This document shows positions 32,535-40,684 of a DNA stretch of 64,000 nt, in pieces. The stretch covers positions 62,001 through 126,000 of the forward strand of contig CAYLHU010000001.1 of NCBI GenBank assembly GCA_964383715.1. The letters are read 5' to 3'. Within the stretch, counting starts at the first letter, position 1. Each line of letters starts with the position of its first letter. The position numbers and the translations under genes were made by a program. The notes beneath the pieces are model-generated. The model was not told the origin of the DNA. It did not search any database and was given only the letters and a program-made list of their open reading frames with translations. The stretch is from CAYLHU01 sp964383715 (GTDB lineage Bacteria > Patescibacteriota > Minisyncoccia > Minisyncoccales > CG1-02-41-26).

Positions 32535-33200
32535 GTGCGTTTTGAAGGCGATGAGGGATTACCCTCATCTTTGCTCCTCGCTATGCTTGTCGCAGGCGAT
32601 GAGGGATTACCCTCATCTGTGAGTCCACAAAGTGGGCGAATAAAGATGAGAGCAAAGCTCTCATCGCTTAACTCGCTCACTTTGTTCGTTTGGTGCGATC
32701 GTCCAGAAACGCACCTGTTTTTTACACGAAGAAAAGAAAATATAAAAGGTTCATTCTGGGACGATCGTCCAGAAACGAACCTGTTTTTTTACACGAAGAA
32801 AAGAAAATATAAAAGGTTCATTCTAGGACGATCGTCCAGAAACGAACCCAAACATAAAGACGGACAGGATAAGGCAAAAGAAACATTTTATAACAAATAT
32901 CGCCGATCGTCAGGATTTGTTATAAAATAAATAAATAGATAAATATAGGCAAAAAAGGGAAAAAAAGGGGGAAAAGAATAAAAGAAAAAAGGTGCGTTTT
33001 GAAGGCGATGAGGGATTACCCTCATCTGTGAGTCCACAAAGTGGGCGAATAAAGATGAGAGCAAAGCTCTCATCGCTTAACTCGCTCACTTTGTTCGTTT
33101 GGTGCGATCGTCCAGAAACGCACCTGTTTTTTACACGAAGAAAAGAAAATATAAAAGGTTCATTCTGGGACGATCGTCCAGAAACGAACCCGATTGATAA
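32535..33200. repeat. Interlocked GATGA hairpins and GGACGATCGTCC palindromes, two long copies
   Basis: Two directly repeated blocks (about 32530-32780 and 32988-33198). Each holds a GATGAGGGATTACCCTCATC hairpin, a GATGAGAGC/GCTCTCATC hairpin and a 12-bp palindrome GGACGATCGTCC set in a larger imperfect palindrome (GGTTCATTCT.. facing ..AGAAACGAACC). The GATGA hairpins lie inside a split copy of the larger palindrome, so one family appears inserted in the other. Frames across the block are repeat-derived. No gene between pheT and tRNA-Asp. Confidence 0.8.
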
Positions 33201-33251
33201 AATGGAAAAAAGAAAAAAGGGAAAGAGGAAATAAAAAAAATAATAAAAAAG

Positions 33252-33326
33252 CGCAGCCGATGGGATTTGAACCCACGATCTCCGCCGTGACAGGGCGGCG
33301 CTTTGAACCAGCTAAGCTACGACTGC
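33252..33326 (-). tRNA. tRNA-Asp(GTC)
   Basis: 75 nt. Acceptor GCAGTCG pairs with CGGCTGC (one G-U); anticodon stem CCGCC/GGCGG encloses CTGTCAC (anticodon GTC); T-arm GTGGG-TTCAAAT-CCCAT; discriminator G. CCA is not encoded. Confidence 0.95.
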
Positions 33327-33327
33327 A

Positions 33328-33368
33328 TTAGAACGACTTAATGAACAATTTGAATTTAGTCGTTCTTA
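33328..33368 (-). repeat. Leader hairpin element directly upstream of tRNA-Asp
   Basis: TTAGAACGACT faces AGTCGTTCTTA, complementary at ten of eleven positions, one base away from the tRNA 5' end. Same fixed ends as the mRNA leader hairpins, but different inner arms. Confidence 0.7.
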
Positions 33369-33380
33369 TGTGCCGGTGTT

Positions 33381-33548
33381 CAAAGATTTTTTTTAAAAAA
33401 TCTTTTCTATCAATCTTCGTGAAGCGAAGAGATGGTCAAAGATTTTTTTTAAAAAATCTTTTCTATCAATCTTCGTGAAGCGAAGAGATGGTCAAAGATT
33501 TTTTTTCAAAAAATCTTTTCTATCAATCTTCGTGAAGCGAAGATTGAT
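33381..33548. repeat. 56-bp unit repeated three times
   Basis: Units begin at 33381, 33437 and 33493. Each contains CAAAGATTTTTT facing AAAAAATCTTTT and then CAATCTTCGTGAAGCGAAGA. The CAAAGATTTTT hairpin also occurs at about 5599, 22691 and 43420. Confidence 0.85.
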
Positions 33549-33614
33549 GAGGGAGTTGAACATCGCGTTACCAACCCCCCTACCAGCGATTAACTAAGTT
33601 ATCCTAATCTTTTG

Positions 33615-33687
33615 TGCCGGTGGAGGGATTCGGACCCCCGACACGTGGATTATGATTCCACTGCTCTAACCCCTGAGCTACACCGGC
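33615..33687 (-). tRNA. tRNA with CAT anticodon (elongator Met or Ile2)
   Basis: 73 nt. Acceptor GCCGGTG pairs with CACCGGC; anticodon stem GTGGA/TCCAC encloses ATCATAA (anticodon CAT). The T-loop is TCCGAAT, with C rather than T at position 55. The C1-A72 mismatch of initiators is absent, so it is elongator Met or the lysidine-modified tRNA-Ile2; I cannot separate these by eye. CCA is not encoded. Confidence 0.88.
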
Positions 33688-33688
33688 G

Positions 33689-33730
33689 TTAGAACAAGTT
33701 AATGAGCTACAGCAAATTTACTTGTTCTTA
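33689..33730 (-). repeat. Leader hairpin element directly upstream of the CAT tRNA
   Basis: TTAGAACAAGT faces ACTTGTTCTTA, complementary except at position 2, one base from the tRNA 5' end. A further hairpin (CCTAAATTTTGC facing GCAAAATTTAGG) follows at about 33735-33766. Confidence 0.7.
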
Positions 33731-33827
33731 CGCCCGCCTAAATTTTGCTCTGCAAAATTTAGGCAGGCATTGATTTTTTACCTAAATCATAGATTTAGAT
33801 AAAATCAATGTTGCGGGGGCTGGTGTA

Positions 33828-33910
33828 CTTCGCTAAAGCTTCGTATCACTTTAATATACTTTACTAAAACCCCGTATCACTTTGCTTGCTATTCCGTAGC
33901 TTTAGCGAAG
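33828..33910. mobile_element. 83-bp element with 13-bp perfect terminal inverted repeats beside tRNA-fMet
   Basis: CTTCGCTAAAGCT (33828-33840) and AGCTTTAGCGAAG (33898-33910) are exact inverted repeats. The element is flanked by a duplicate of the tRNA-fMet 3' end (TTGCGGGGGCTGG at 33811-33823 and 33916-33928). It has no coding capacity, so it resembles a MITE or small palindromic element. Confidence 0.55.
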
Positions 33911-33915
33911 GATAG

Positions 33916-33987
33916 TTGCGGGGGCTGGAATCGAACCAGCGATTTCCAGGTTATGGGCCTGGCGAGATACCTCTTCTCTACCCCGCG
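33916..33987 (-). tRNA. Initiator tRNA-fMet(CAT), unusual anticodon loop
   Basis: 72 nt. The C1-A72 mismatch (CGCGGGG ... CCCCGCA-A) marks an initiator. The anticodon stem is CCAGG/CCTGG, so the expected three G-C pairs at 29-31 are reduced to two plus an A-U. The loop reads CCCATAA, giving C at position 33 where bacteria have the invariant U. T-loop TTCGATT is normal. CCA is not encoded. First of the fMet-CAT-Asp tRNA cluster on the minus strand. Confidence 0.93.
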
Positions 33988-34021
33988 ATAATTTTCTATT
34001 CTATATCAACTCCTCTCAAAA

Positions 34022-34255
34022 TCAACTCTTTTTCTTTGTTTTTTTAACAGGTCTAACTGGACTAATCCAATATAATAAACTACTCTTGCAAAGAAAATAA
34101 ATAATTAAAAATAAAAAAGAGGCGGAAATAATAATAAAAACTATTTTCAAAGGAAAAACGCTTTTCTGTAATTGAGGAGAAATTAAATAATTAAAAATCT
34201 CTTTAATCTTGCCCCAAAGTTCCGAATATTCATTTACTTCCGGATAATAATTCAT
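34022..34255 (-). CDS. Small single-pass membrane protein, unknown family
   Basis: 77 residues starting MNYYPEVNEYSELWGKIKEIFNYL, with one strong hydrophobic helix at about 35-57 (FPLKIVFIIISASFLFLIIY) and a basic C-terminus (PVRPVKKTKKKS). It starts 6 bases after the gatA stop codon, so it is probably cotranscribed with gatC-gatA. Family not recognised. Confidence 0.6.
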   Translation of the reverse strand: MNYYPEVNEYSELWGKIKEIFNYLISPQLQKSVFPLKIVFIIISASFLFLIIYFLCKSSLLYWISPVRPVKKTKKKS

Positions 34256-34261
34256 TTAGTT

Positions 34262-35689
34262 TTATCTTACTAAACTTTCAACTATTTTTCCAGCCCTGAA
34301 AATTTCTGATTCCCGAAAAGGCCTGCCGATAATTTGAAGCCCAACAGGCAAGTTATCAACCTCGCCACAAGGTAAAGAAAGAGCCGGCAATCCAGCCAAA
34401 TTGACCGAGACCGTTAAAATATCAGAAAGATACATCTCAAGAGGGTCTTTTACTTTTTCTCCCATTTTAAAGGGCAAAACAGGAGAAACCGGCGTAAAAA
34501 TAAGGTCAACCTTTTGAAAGACCTCTTCAAAATCCTTTTTGATTAAATCTTTTGCTTTTTGAGCCTTCAAATAATAAGCGTCATAATAACCTGATGACAA
34601 AGAATATGTCCCTAACATAATTCTTCTTTTGACTTCCGAGCCAAAACCCTCGTTTCTTGTTTCCAAATAATCATCTAAAAGAACTGAATTATCAGATTTA
34701 ATTTTTTTTAACCCATATTTTATCCCATCATATCGTGCCAAATTAGCACTTGCCTCCGATGTAGCAATAATATAATAACAAGCAATGGCATATTTGGTAT
34801 GAGGCAAAGAAACTTCTTCAATTTTTACTCCTTCTTTTTCTATTTTTTTAATTACCTTTTCTACTTCCACTTTGACTTCTTTACTTATCCCCTTCCCAAA
34901 ATATTCTTTAGGAATACCAATCCTCAACTTTGAAAGTTGAAAATTAGGAATTGGAAACTTCGATTCAACCGAAGTTGAGTCGAGTGGGTCTTTTCCTTTA
35001 ATAACATCAAAAATAATTTCGCAATCTTCCACATTTTTGGCAAGAGGACCTATTTGGTCTAAGGAAGAAGCAAAAGCGATTAAACCATAGCGAGAAACCG
35101 CCCCGTAAGTCGGTTTTAAACCAACCACACCGCAAAAAGAAGCCGGCTGACGGATTGAACCACCCGTATCAGACCCGAGAGCGCAACAGCATTCATCGGA
35201 AGCGACCGCCGCCGCCGAGCCACCAGAGGAGCCACCAGGAACCCGGTTTAAATCATGAGGATTAAATGTTTTTTGAAAAGCGGAGTTCTCCGTTGAAGAC
35301 CCCATAGCGAACTCATCTAAATTCGTTTTTCCTAAAAATAAAACCTTGCTTTTTTTTAGTTTTTTAATACAGGTAGCGTCAAAAACCGCTTTATAATTTT
35401 CTAATATCTTTGAACCGGCTGTGCATTTCAACCCCTCTATTAAGATATTATCCTTTATCGCCATCGGCACGCCACCTATTAAAGGAATCTCTTCCCCTTT
35501 TGAAATTAAATCGTCCACTTCTTTAGCTTGAGATAAAGCTAAATCCCGGGAGATATTTAAAAAGGCCCCTATCTTTTTATCTTCGGATTTTATTTTCCCC
35601 AAATACTTTTCGGCTAACTCAACAGCAGAAAACTTTTTTTCCTTTAGTCCTCTTTGAATATCTTTGATTGTTAAGCCCTGTATTTTCAT
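34262..35689 (-). CDS. gatA: Aspartyl/glutamyl-tRNA amidotransferase subunit A
   Basis: 475 residues of the amidase-signature family. The Ser-cisSer-Lys triad is visible: K in GVPMAIKDNILIEG, GSSTENSAF, and the signature GGSSGGSAAAVASDECCCALGSDTGGSIRQPASFCG. GatA supplies ammonia from glutamine to GatB. It is 18 bases downstream of gatC. The C-terminus (LSLPCGEVDNLPVGLQIIGRPF) is complete. Confidence 0.96.
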   Translation of the reverse strand: MKIQGLTIKDIQRGLKEKKFSAVELAEKYLGKIKSEDKKIGAFLNISRDLALSQAKEVDDLISKGEEIPLIGGVPMAIKDNILIEGLKCTAGSKILENYKAVFDATCIKKLKKSKVLFLGKTNLDEFAMGSSTENSAFQKTFNPHDLNRVPGGSSGGSAAAVASDECCCALGSDTGGSIRQPASFCGVVGLKPTYGAVSRYGLIAFASSLDQIGPLAKNVEDCEIIFDVIKGKDPLDSTSVESKFPIPNFQLSKLRIGIPKEYFGKGISKEVKVEVEKVIKKIEKEGVKIEEVSLPHTKYAIACYYIIATSEASANLARYDGIKYGLKKIKSDNSVLLDDYLETRNEGFGSEVKRRIMLGTYSLSSGYYDAYYLKAQKAKDLIKKDFEEVFQKVDLIFTPVSPVLPFKMGEKVKDPLEMYLSDILTVSVNLAGLPALSLPCGEVDNLPVGLQIIGRPFRESEIFRAGKIVESLVR

Positions 35690-35707
35690 TTTTAAGATAA
35701 AATTAAA

Positions 35708-35992
35708 TTAGTTCAATATCTCTTTTACTTTGGCAAAATCCCCTTTTTTCTCTGGGAACTGTTCAATTATCTTTTTGGGGTCGCCCCCCTTTCCAGTTTT
35801 ATCTTCTCTCATTATATTATTTAAACTGTTGGGTTCAAAAACCGATTCGGTTTCAGAAACATCTAATTCATCTAATAAATTAACATAATCCAAAATCTGG
35901 GACAATTCTTTGCCCATTTTCTCTATTTCTTTTTCTGATAACCCAAGCCGAGCCAATTTGGCAATATGTTTTACTTCTTCTTTTGAAACCAT
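35708..35992 (-). CDS. gatC: Aspartyl/glutamyl-tRNA amidotransferase subunit C
   Basis: 94 residues: VSKEEVKHIAKLARLGLSEKE and ILDYVNLLDELDVSETE, then a C-terminal MREDKTGKGGD segment, typical GatC. It clamps GatA to GatB. First gene of the gatC-gatA unit. Confidence 0.94.
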   Translation of the reverse strand: MVSKEEVKHIAKLARLGLSEKEIEKMGKELSQILDYVNLLDELDVSETESVFEPNSLNNIMREDKTGKGGDPKKIIEQFPEKKGDFAKVKEILN

Positions 35993-36158
35993 AAGAATAA
36001 AATTGACCTAATCGACCTAATCTCTAATAAACTCAACCTCTGATAAACTCAATCATAGTTTAACTTAAAATAGCCCTTCAATCAAGAAAAAACCTTTTAG
36101 AAAATATAATTTTGTATTGATAACAAACACTCCAAAATAATATTTTATTTTGTATCGT

Positions 36159-36178
36159 TTTAGGACGATCGTCCTAAA
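36159..36178. repeat. Isolated 20-bp perfect palindrome of the GGACGATCGTCC family
   Basis: TTTAGGACGATCGTCCTAAA, perfectly self-complementary, in the gap between gatC and mreB. It is the longest exact solo copy of the core found in the 32.7-33.2 kb and 53.7-54.4 kb fields. Confidence 0.75.
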
Positions 36179-36295
36179 GTGTAATATTTCCCCTTACTTT
36201 TTAAAATTAAACCAATAAAAAATCCGCGACATCCTTATATTGTCACGGCAAAAAATCAAACTATGAAAATTAAACTTTCGTGGCTGAAAACTATT

Positions 36296-37348
36296 TTACT
36301 TAATAATTTCTCCCGTGCTGGTGTCGGTTAAAACACCTCTTAATTCATCAAGCCCTTCCAAGACAATCCCCCCGCCCCTGACAACCGCTGTCAAAGGGTC
36401 TTCAATAATTCTCACCGCCATTCCTGTCGCTTGACTGATTAATTTATCCATTCCTTTTAAGAGAGAACCTCCTCCGACAAAATAAATTCCATCCTGCATT
36501 ATGTCAGCTAAAAGTTCGGGCGGAGTCTCTTCTATCGTCAACTTTATGGCTTCAATTATCTGATTTAAGGACTTTGCCATCGCTTTCCGAATATCTTCGG
36601 AAGTTACTTGAATTTCTTCAGGAAGACCGGTTATTAAATTTCTCCCTCTTAAAGAAATTATTTTTTTTTCTTTTGAGGGTACTGCTTGGCCAATAATAAT
36701 TTTCGCTTCCTCGGCAGACCTCTCGCCGATTAGAAGTTTATAATTCTCCTGAACATAATTAATAATATCCTGATTAAGCTGGTCGCCGGCAATTTTTAAG
36801 CTTTTTGAACAAACCACTCCCCCAAGAGATATAACCGCAATTTCCGATGTCCCTCCACCAATATCAATTATAAAGTTCCCCCTCGCCTCTTGAATAGGAA
36901 GTCGGGCGCCAATAGCGGCCGCTACCGGCTCGTCTATCAAATAAACCTCTCTGGCTCCGGCTCCTTTAGCCGCGTCTTCAACCGCTTTTTTTTCAACTTC
37001 GGTTACTCCGGAAGGAACACCAATAATTACTCTTGGCCAGGACAAAGAAATAAATTTATTTTTATGGGCCTTATCAATAAAATATTTTATCATTTGTTCG
37101 GTTACTTCAAAGTCCGAAACCACTCCTCGCTGAAGAGGTCTAATCGCTTTAATATAAGAGGGGGTCTTGCCAACCATTTTTTTTGCCTCTTCTCCCACTG
37201 CCAAAATCTGACCTGTCTTTTCATTAATAGCCACTACCGATGGTTCGTTTATGACAATTCCCCTCCCCCGAACATAAATCAAAGAGTAGGCCGTTCCCAA
37301 ATCGATGGCAATATCTTCGCTAAAATATGATAAAAGTTTGTTAAACAT
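36296..37348 (-). CDS. mreB: Rod shape-determining protein MreB, paralogue 1
   Basis: 350 residues of the actin fold: phosphate-1 loop DIAIDLGTAYSLIYV, RPLQRGVVSDFEVTEQMI, the phosphate-2 loop FIIDIGGGTSEIAVISLGG, VGGGSLLKG in the adenosine motif. It polymerises under the membrane and guides wall synthesis. A second MreB is at 41912-42919; this copy has the TAYSLIY variant of the NSLIY motif. proS lies 32 bases upstream. Confidence 0.95.
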   Translation of the reverse strand: MFNKLLSYFSEDIAIDLGTAYSLIYVRGRGIVINEPSVVAINEKTGQILAVGEEAKKMVGKTPSYIKAIRPLQRGVVSDFEVTEQMIKYFIDKAHKNKFISLSWPRVIIGVPSGVTEVEKKAVEDAAKGAGAREVYLIDEPVAAAIGARLPIQEARGNFIIDIGGGTSEIAVISLGGVVCSKSLKIAGDQLNQDIINYVQENYKLLIGERSAEEAKIIIGQAVPSKEKKIISLRGRNLITGLPEEIQVTSEDIRKAMAKSLNQIIEAIKLTIEETPPELLADIMQDGIYFVGGGSLLKGMDKLISQATGMAVRIIEDPLTAVVRGGGIVLEGLDELRGVLTDTSTGEIIK

Positions 37349-37380
37349 TGTTAATTAGATTATATTCTCCTTTTAATGAC

Positions 37381-38826
37381 TTAATAGGCCTGACCAAAAA
37401 TCCATTTCTCTCGAGATTTTTTCCGACAGAAAACACATTCCCCATTTTCTTCCGGCGCGTCAAACGGCAGACACCTAATCGTTGCTTTTGTTTCCTTTTT
37501 TATTTTTGATTCACATTCAGCCCCCCCACACCAAAAGGCCTTTATAAAACCTTTTTCCTCTTTCATTATTTTCTTAAAGGTTTTATAATCTGAAACCTCT
37601 TTAATTTGCCTTTGAAGATTCTGTCTGCTTTTCTCGAATAAATTATCTTGAATAGATTCTAACTCTTTCCCGACTTCGAGAGCCAATTCTCTAAAGGCAA
37701 CCTCTCTCTTCTCCCCATTATCCCTTCTGACAAAAGTGGCTTTATTTTTTTTGATTTCTTTTTCGCCGATTTCTATTCGTAAAGGAACACCTTTCAATTC
37801 CCACTCGTTAAACTTCCACCCCACAGAATACTCTTTTCTCTTATCAATCTCAACCTTAAAATCGCCTAAATCTCTTTTGATTTCCTCCACCTTTTTAATC
37901 AAACTTTCATTACTATTATCCTTCCCCTGAAAAATAGGGATTATGACAACTTGGATAGGAGCCAACTTAGGAGGGATAATAAGACCTGAATCGTCACCAT
38001 GGGCCATTATAAATGCCCCTATGCTTCTAGTGGACAACCCCCAGCTTGTTTGCCAAGGTATTTGCTCTTTCCCGTTTCGGTCTTGAAACTTAATTCCAAA
38101 GACCTTAGAGAAATTTTGCCCTAAATCATGGGAAGTACATCCTTGAAGAGCAATGCCTGAAGGCATCAACATTTCATAAGTATATGTTGCTTGAGCTCCG
38201 GGAAATTTTTCCGATTCGCTTTTTATTCCCCAAATCCCGTCAATAGCAAAAAATTCCCGATAAAGCTTAACATAATCCCTAAGAGCTCGCTTCGCTTCCT
38301 CTATCGCTTCTTCGTGGGTCTCATGAACCGTATGCCCCTCCTGCCATAAAAATTCAGTTGTTCTTAAAAATAATCGGGGCCTTTTTTCCCACCTGACAAC
38401 ATTGGCCCATTGATTAATTAAAACTGGCAAGTCCCTCCATGACTTTATCCATTTGCTATACATATCGTAGATAATCGTTTCGGAGGTAGGTCTCACAATA
38501 AGTTTTTCTTCCAATTCTTTCCCTCCCCCAATTGTCACCACCGCTAATTCAGGCGAAAAACCCTTAATATGTTCTTTCTCTTTTTTTAAAAACTTTTCGG
38601 GAATAAAGAGAGGGAAATAAGCGTTTTTTACCCCGGCATCCTTAATCATCTTGTCTAAAACATTTTTAATATTTTCCCAAATAGCGTAGCCATAAGGTCT
38701 TATAACTTGGCACCCCTTAACTGGAGCATAATCAGCAAGCCCCGACCGAAGTATTACCTCGGTGTACCATTTAGGAAAATCCTCTGATTTTTTAACAAGT
38801 TGTTCTTTTTCAAAATTTTTCTCCAT
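37381..38826 (-). CDS. proS: Prolyl-tRNA synthetase, archaeal/eukaryotic type
   Basis: 481 residues, lacking the ~180-residue editing insert of bacterial-type ProRS. Class II motifs: YTEVILRSGLADYAPVKGC, VRPTSETIIYDMYSKWI, RTTEFLWQEGHTVHETHEEA, GLSTRSIGAFIMAHGDD. The C-terminal zinc-type domain has CGGAECE and CVFCRKK and ends in a terminal Tyr (FGQAY), hallmarks of the ProS3 architecture. I chose ATG 38826 (MEKNFEKEQ); upstream codons overlap rseP. This type is frequent in Patescibacteria. Confidence 0.95.
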   Translation of the reverse strand: MEKNFEKEQLVKKSEDFPKWYTEVILRSGLADYAPVKGCQVIRPYGYAIWENIKNVLDKMIKDAGVKNAYFPLFIPEKFLKKEKEHIKGFSPELAVVTIGGGKELEEKLIVRPTSETIIYDMYSKWIKSWRDLPVLINQWANVVRWEKRPRLFLRTTEFLWQEGHTVHETHEEAIEEAKRALRDYVKLYREFFAIDGIWGIKSESEKFPGAQATYTYEMLMPSGIALQGCTSHDLGQNFSKVFGIKFQDRNGKEQIPWQTSWGLSTRSIGAFIMAHGDDSGLIIPPKLAPIQVVIIPIFQGKDNSNESLIKKVEEIKRDLGDFKVEIDKRKEYSVGWKFNEWELKGVPLRIEIGEKEIKKNKATFVRRDNGEKREVAFRELALEVGKELESIQDNLFEKSRQNLQRQIKEVSDYKTFKKIMKEEKGFIKAFWCGGAECESKIKKETKATIRCLPFDAPEENGECVFCRKKSREKWIFGQAY

Positions 38827-38861
38827 AGACCAAGAAATAAATAAAATATTTTTATAGAATA

Positions 38862-39938
38862 TTATAACAGGTTTAAAACATCTTTTATTGTTACGACAAA
38901 CATCAAAACAAGCAAACAGACAAAACAAAAAATGGTAATGCCCTGTTCTATTTTTTGAGAAATAGGTTTCTTGCGTATCCCTTCAATAATTAAGAATAGA
39001 AGTTTCCCTCCGTCTAAAGCTGGAATCGGTAAAATATTAAATAAAGCCAGCCAAACGGCAATCATCGCCACTAAAATCAAGAAACTATCCACCCCCGTAT
39101 TTAGCGCCTGCCCCATTACATCAACTACTCCTATTGGACCCATAAGCTCTACTCCTTCGGTCTTTTCTCCTTTTAAAAAGTTTCGAAAAACACCGCCTAA
39201 AACAATTGGGATTTGAATCGTTTTCTGATAAGTTACTACCGCTCCTATATATAATGACTTAGACCAAGAGTATTTAACCTTACTCACTCTAACCAAAGCA
39301 ACCCCAATCGCCCCTTCATCTTCTGGCGAAGAAACTCGCGGGATTAAAGAAACTTCGGAAATTTCCCCTCCCCTTTGAATAGTTAGAACGATTTCCTCTC
39401 CTTTATGGGTCTCGCTAAACTCCTGAATTTCTTTGATTTTGCTTATTCCCAATTTTTCATTTTCAATTTTTAATTCTCTGATAATATCCCCCATTTTTAA
39501 ATCAGCTTTTAAGGCAGGAGAGTCCTTTGATACTCCAACAATTTGAACATTTGATTCTCCGGGAAAATCATCAGAAACGGCAGTTGGTAACCCCCAAACC
39601 CCGGAAATCAAACTGAAAATAATAAAAGCCACGATCCAAAAGGAAACGACTCCCCCCAAAACTATCAGGGCCCTTTGCCAAATCGGTTTTTCGGGGAAAC
39701 TTCTTGAATCTTCAATTTGACCTTCTTCTCCCTTTATCTTGACAAAAGCGCCAAATGGAAGAAGATTTAGTGAATAAAAGGTCTCTCCAATTTTCTTCCC
39801 GAAAAGACGAGGAGGGTAACCAATGCCAAACTCTTCTACCTCCACGCCAAACTTTTTAGCAAGAATAAAATGACCAAACTCATGAATAGTTAGTAATAAA
39901 ACCAAAGATATAATAACGATTAAAATTGTTAAAAACAT
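38862..39938 (-). CDS. rseP: RIP metalloprotease (site-2 protease)
   Basis: 358 residues. HEFGH (residues 19-23) is the zinc site in the first TM helix; the second motif is NILPIPALDGGKLLF near the C-terminus; one PDZ domain occupies about 125-210. It cleaves membrane-anchored regulators such as anti-sigma factors within the bilayer. The start codon abuts the leader hairpin at 39940-40001. proS follows 35 bases downstream. Confidence 0.94.
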   Translation of the reverse strand: MFLTILIVIISLVLLLTIHEFGHFILAKKFGVEVEEFGIGYPPRLFGKKIGETFYSLNLLPFGAFVKIKGEEGQIEDSRSFPEKPIWQRALIVLGGVVSFWIVAFIIFSLISGVWGLPTAVSDDFPGESNVQIVGVSKDSPALKADLKMGDIIRELKIENEKLGISKIKEIQEFSETHKGEEIVLTIQRGGEISEVSLIPRVSSPEDEGAIGVALVRVSKVKYSWSKSLYIGAVVTYQKTIQIPIVLGGVFRNFLKGEKTEGVELMGPIGVVDVMGQALNTGVDSFLILVAMIAVWLALFNILPIPALDGGKLLFLIIEGIRKKPISQKIEQGITIFCFVCLLVLMFVVTIKDVLNLL

Positions 39939-39939
39939 A

Positions 39940-40105
39940 TTAGAAGATGTTTCCGCTTAAGTTTTTACTCCGTAAAAAGTTAAGCGGATTACAGATTCTT
40001 ATACCCAGCACTTATTTATATGAAAATATTACAAGGGTTTTAACTTTATAAAACTAAATGATAATGTTAACCCCTATTTTGTTTTTCTGTATAAATAAGT
40101 GCTGG
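39940..40105 (-). repeat. Leader hairpin with exchanged inner stem, plus long E-type stem, before rseP
   Basis: TTAGAAGATGT ... ACAGATTCTTA (39940-40001) here enclose CCGCTTAAGTTTTTAC facing GTAAAAAGTTAAGCGG instead of the E stem. The E stem (CCCAGCACTTATTT facing AAATAAGTGCTGGG) then follows separately at about 40004-40105. Confidence 0.75.
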
Positions 40106-40125
40106 GTTAGACAGAGCAAAGCTTT

Positions 40126-40683
40126 TTACCCCGCTATTTCTTTTTCTTTATTTTCAACTAAGTTTTTTATTTTATCCTTATAGTCCTTAATTAAGTCCTC
40201 TAATTTCTCTTTCCCCCGAAACTTATCGTCTTCACTAATCTCTTTTTTTTGAAAACCGTCTTGCATATCCTTCCATGCCTTATCACGCAATCTTCTAATA
40301 ACTTGAAAAATATTTTCTTTCTTTTCGTTCAAAATTTTAATTAAGTTCTTTTTAGAGTCCTCTGTTAGAGAGGGTGCCGAAAGATAAATAGTATTTCCTT
40401 CTATCCTAATCCCCATTCCCAATTTTCTCTCTTCAATGGACTTAATAACCCCCTCAACATAGCTTTTATCCCAAAGTTGAATTGACATTCCCCTTAAGGG
40501 AGAAACTGAAACAATCCCTAATTGTTTCAAGGGTAAAACCGAACCAAAACAATCTACCTTAATTTCTTCTAACAAGGCAACTGGTGGCTTCCCGACTCTT
40601 ATTTCTAATAATTGCCCCTTAAAAAAATCTAAGGATTTCTCAATTTGAGGTTTTATATTGTCAATAATTTCTTGATAAGACAT
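40126..40683 (-). CDS. frr: Ribosome recycling factor
   Basis: 185 residues: a three-helix bundle with the family core GQLLEIRVGKPPVALLEEIKV, LKQLGIVSVSPLRGMSIQLWD, and RRLRDKAWKDMQDGF. It splits post-termination ribosomes with EF-G. I chose ATG 40683 (MSYQEIIDNI); ten further upstream codons (LGSAETSSN) are translated leader repeat. No Shine-Dalgarno sequence; leader hairpin directly upstream. Confidence 0.95.
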   Translation of the reverse strand: MSYQEIIDNIKPQIEKSLDFFKGQLLEIRVGKPPVALLEEIKVDCFGSVLPLKQLGIVSVSPLRGMSIQLWDKSYVEGVIKSIEERKLGMGIRIEGNTIYLSAPSLTEDSKKNLIKILNEKKENIFQVIRRLRDKAWKDMQDGFQKKEISEDDKFRGKEKLEDLIKDYKDKIKNLVENKEKEIAG

Positions 40684-40684
40684 A

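Noticed and set aside
34940..34990. Hairpin (TCGACTCAAC-TTCG-GTTGAATCGA) in gatA as another repeat insertion
   Set aside because: The encoded DSTSV is the normal GatA sequence at this position, so no insertion is needed; the pairing may be coincidence.
37381..38928. Longer proS start at 38928
   Set aside because: The extra 34 codons overlap the 3' end of rseP and are unlike any ProRS N-terminus.
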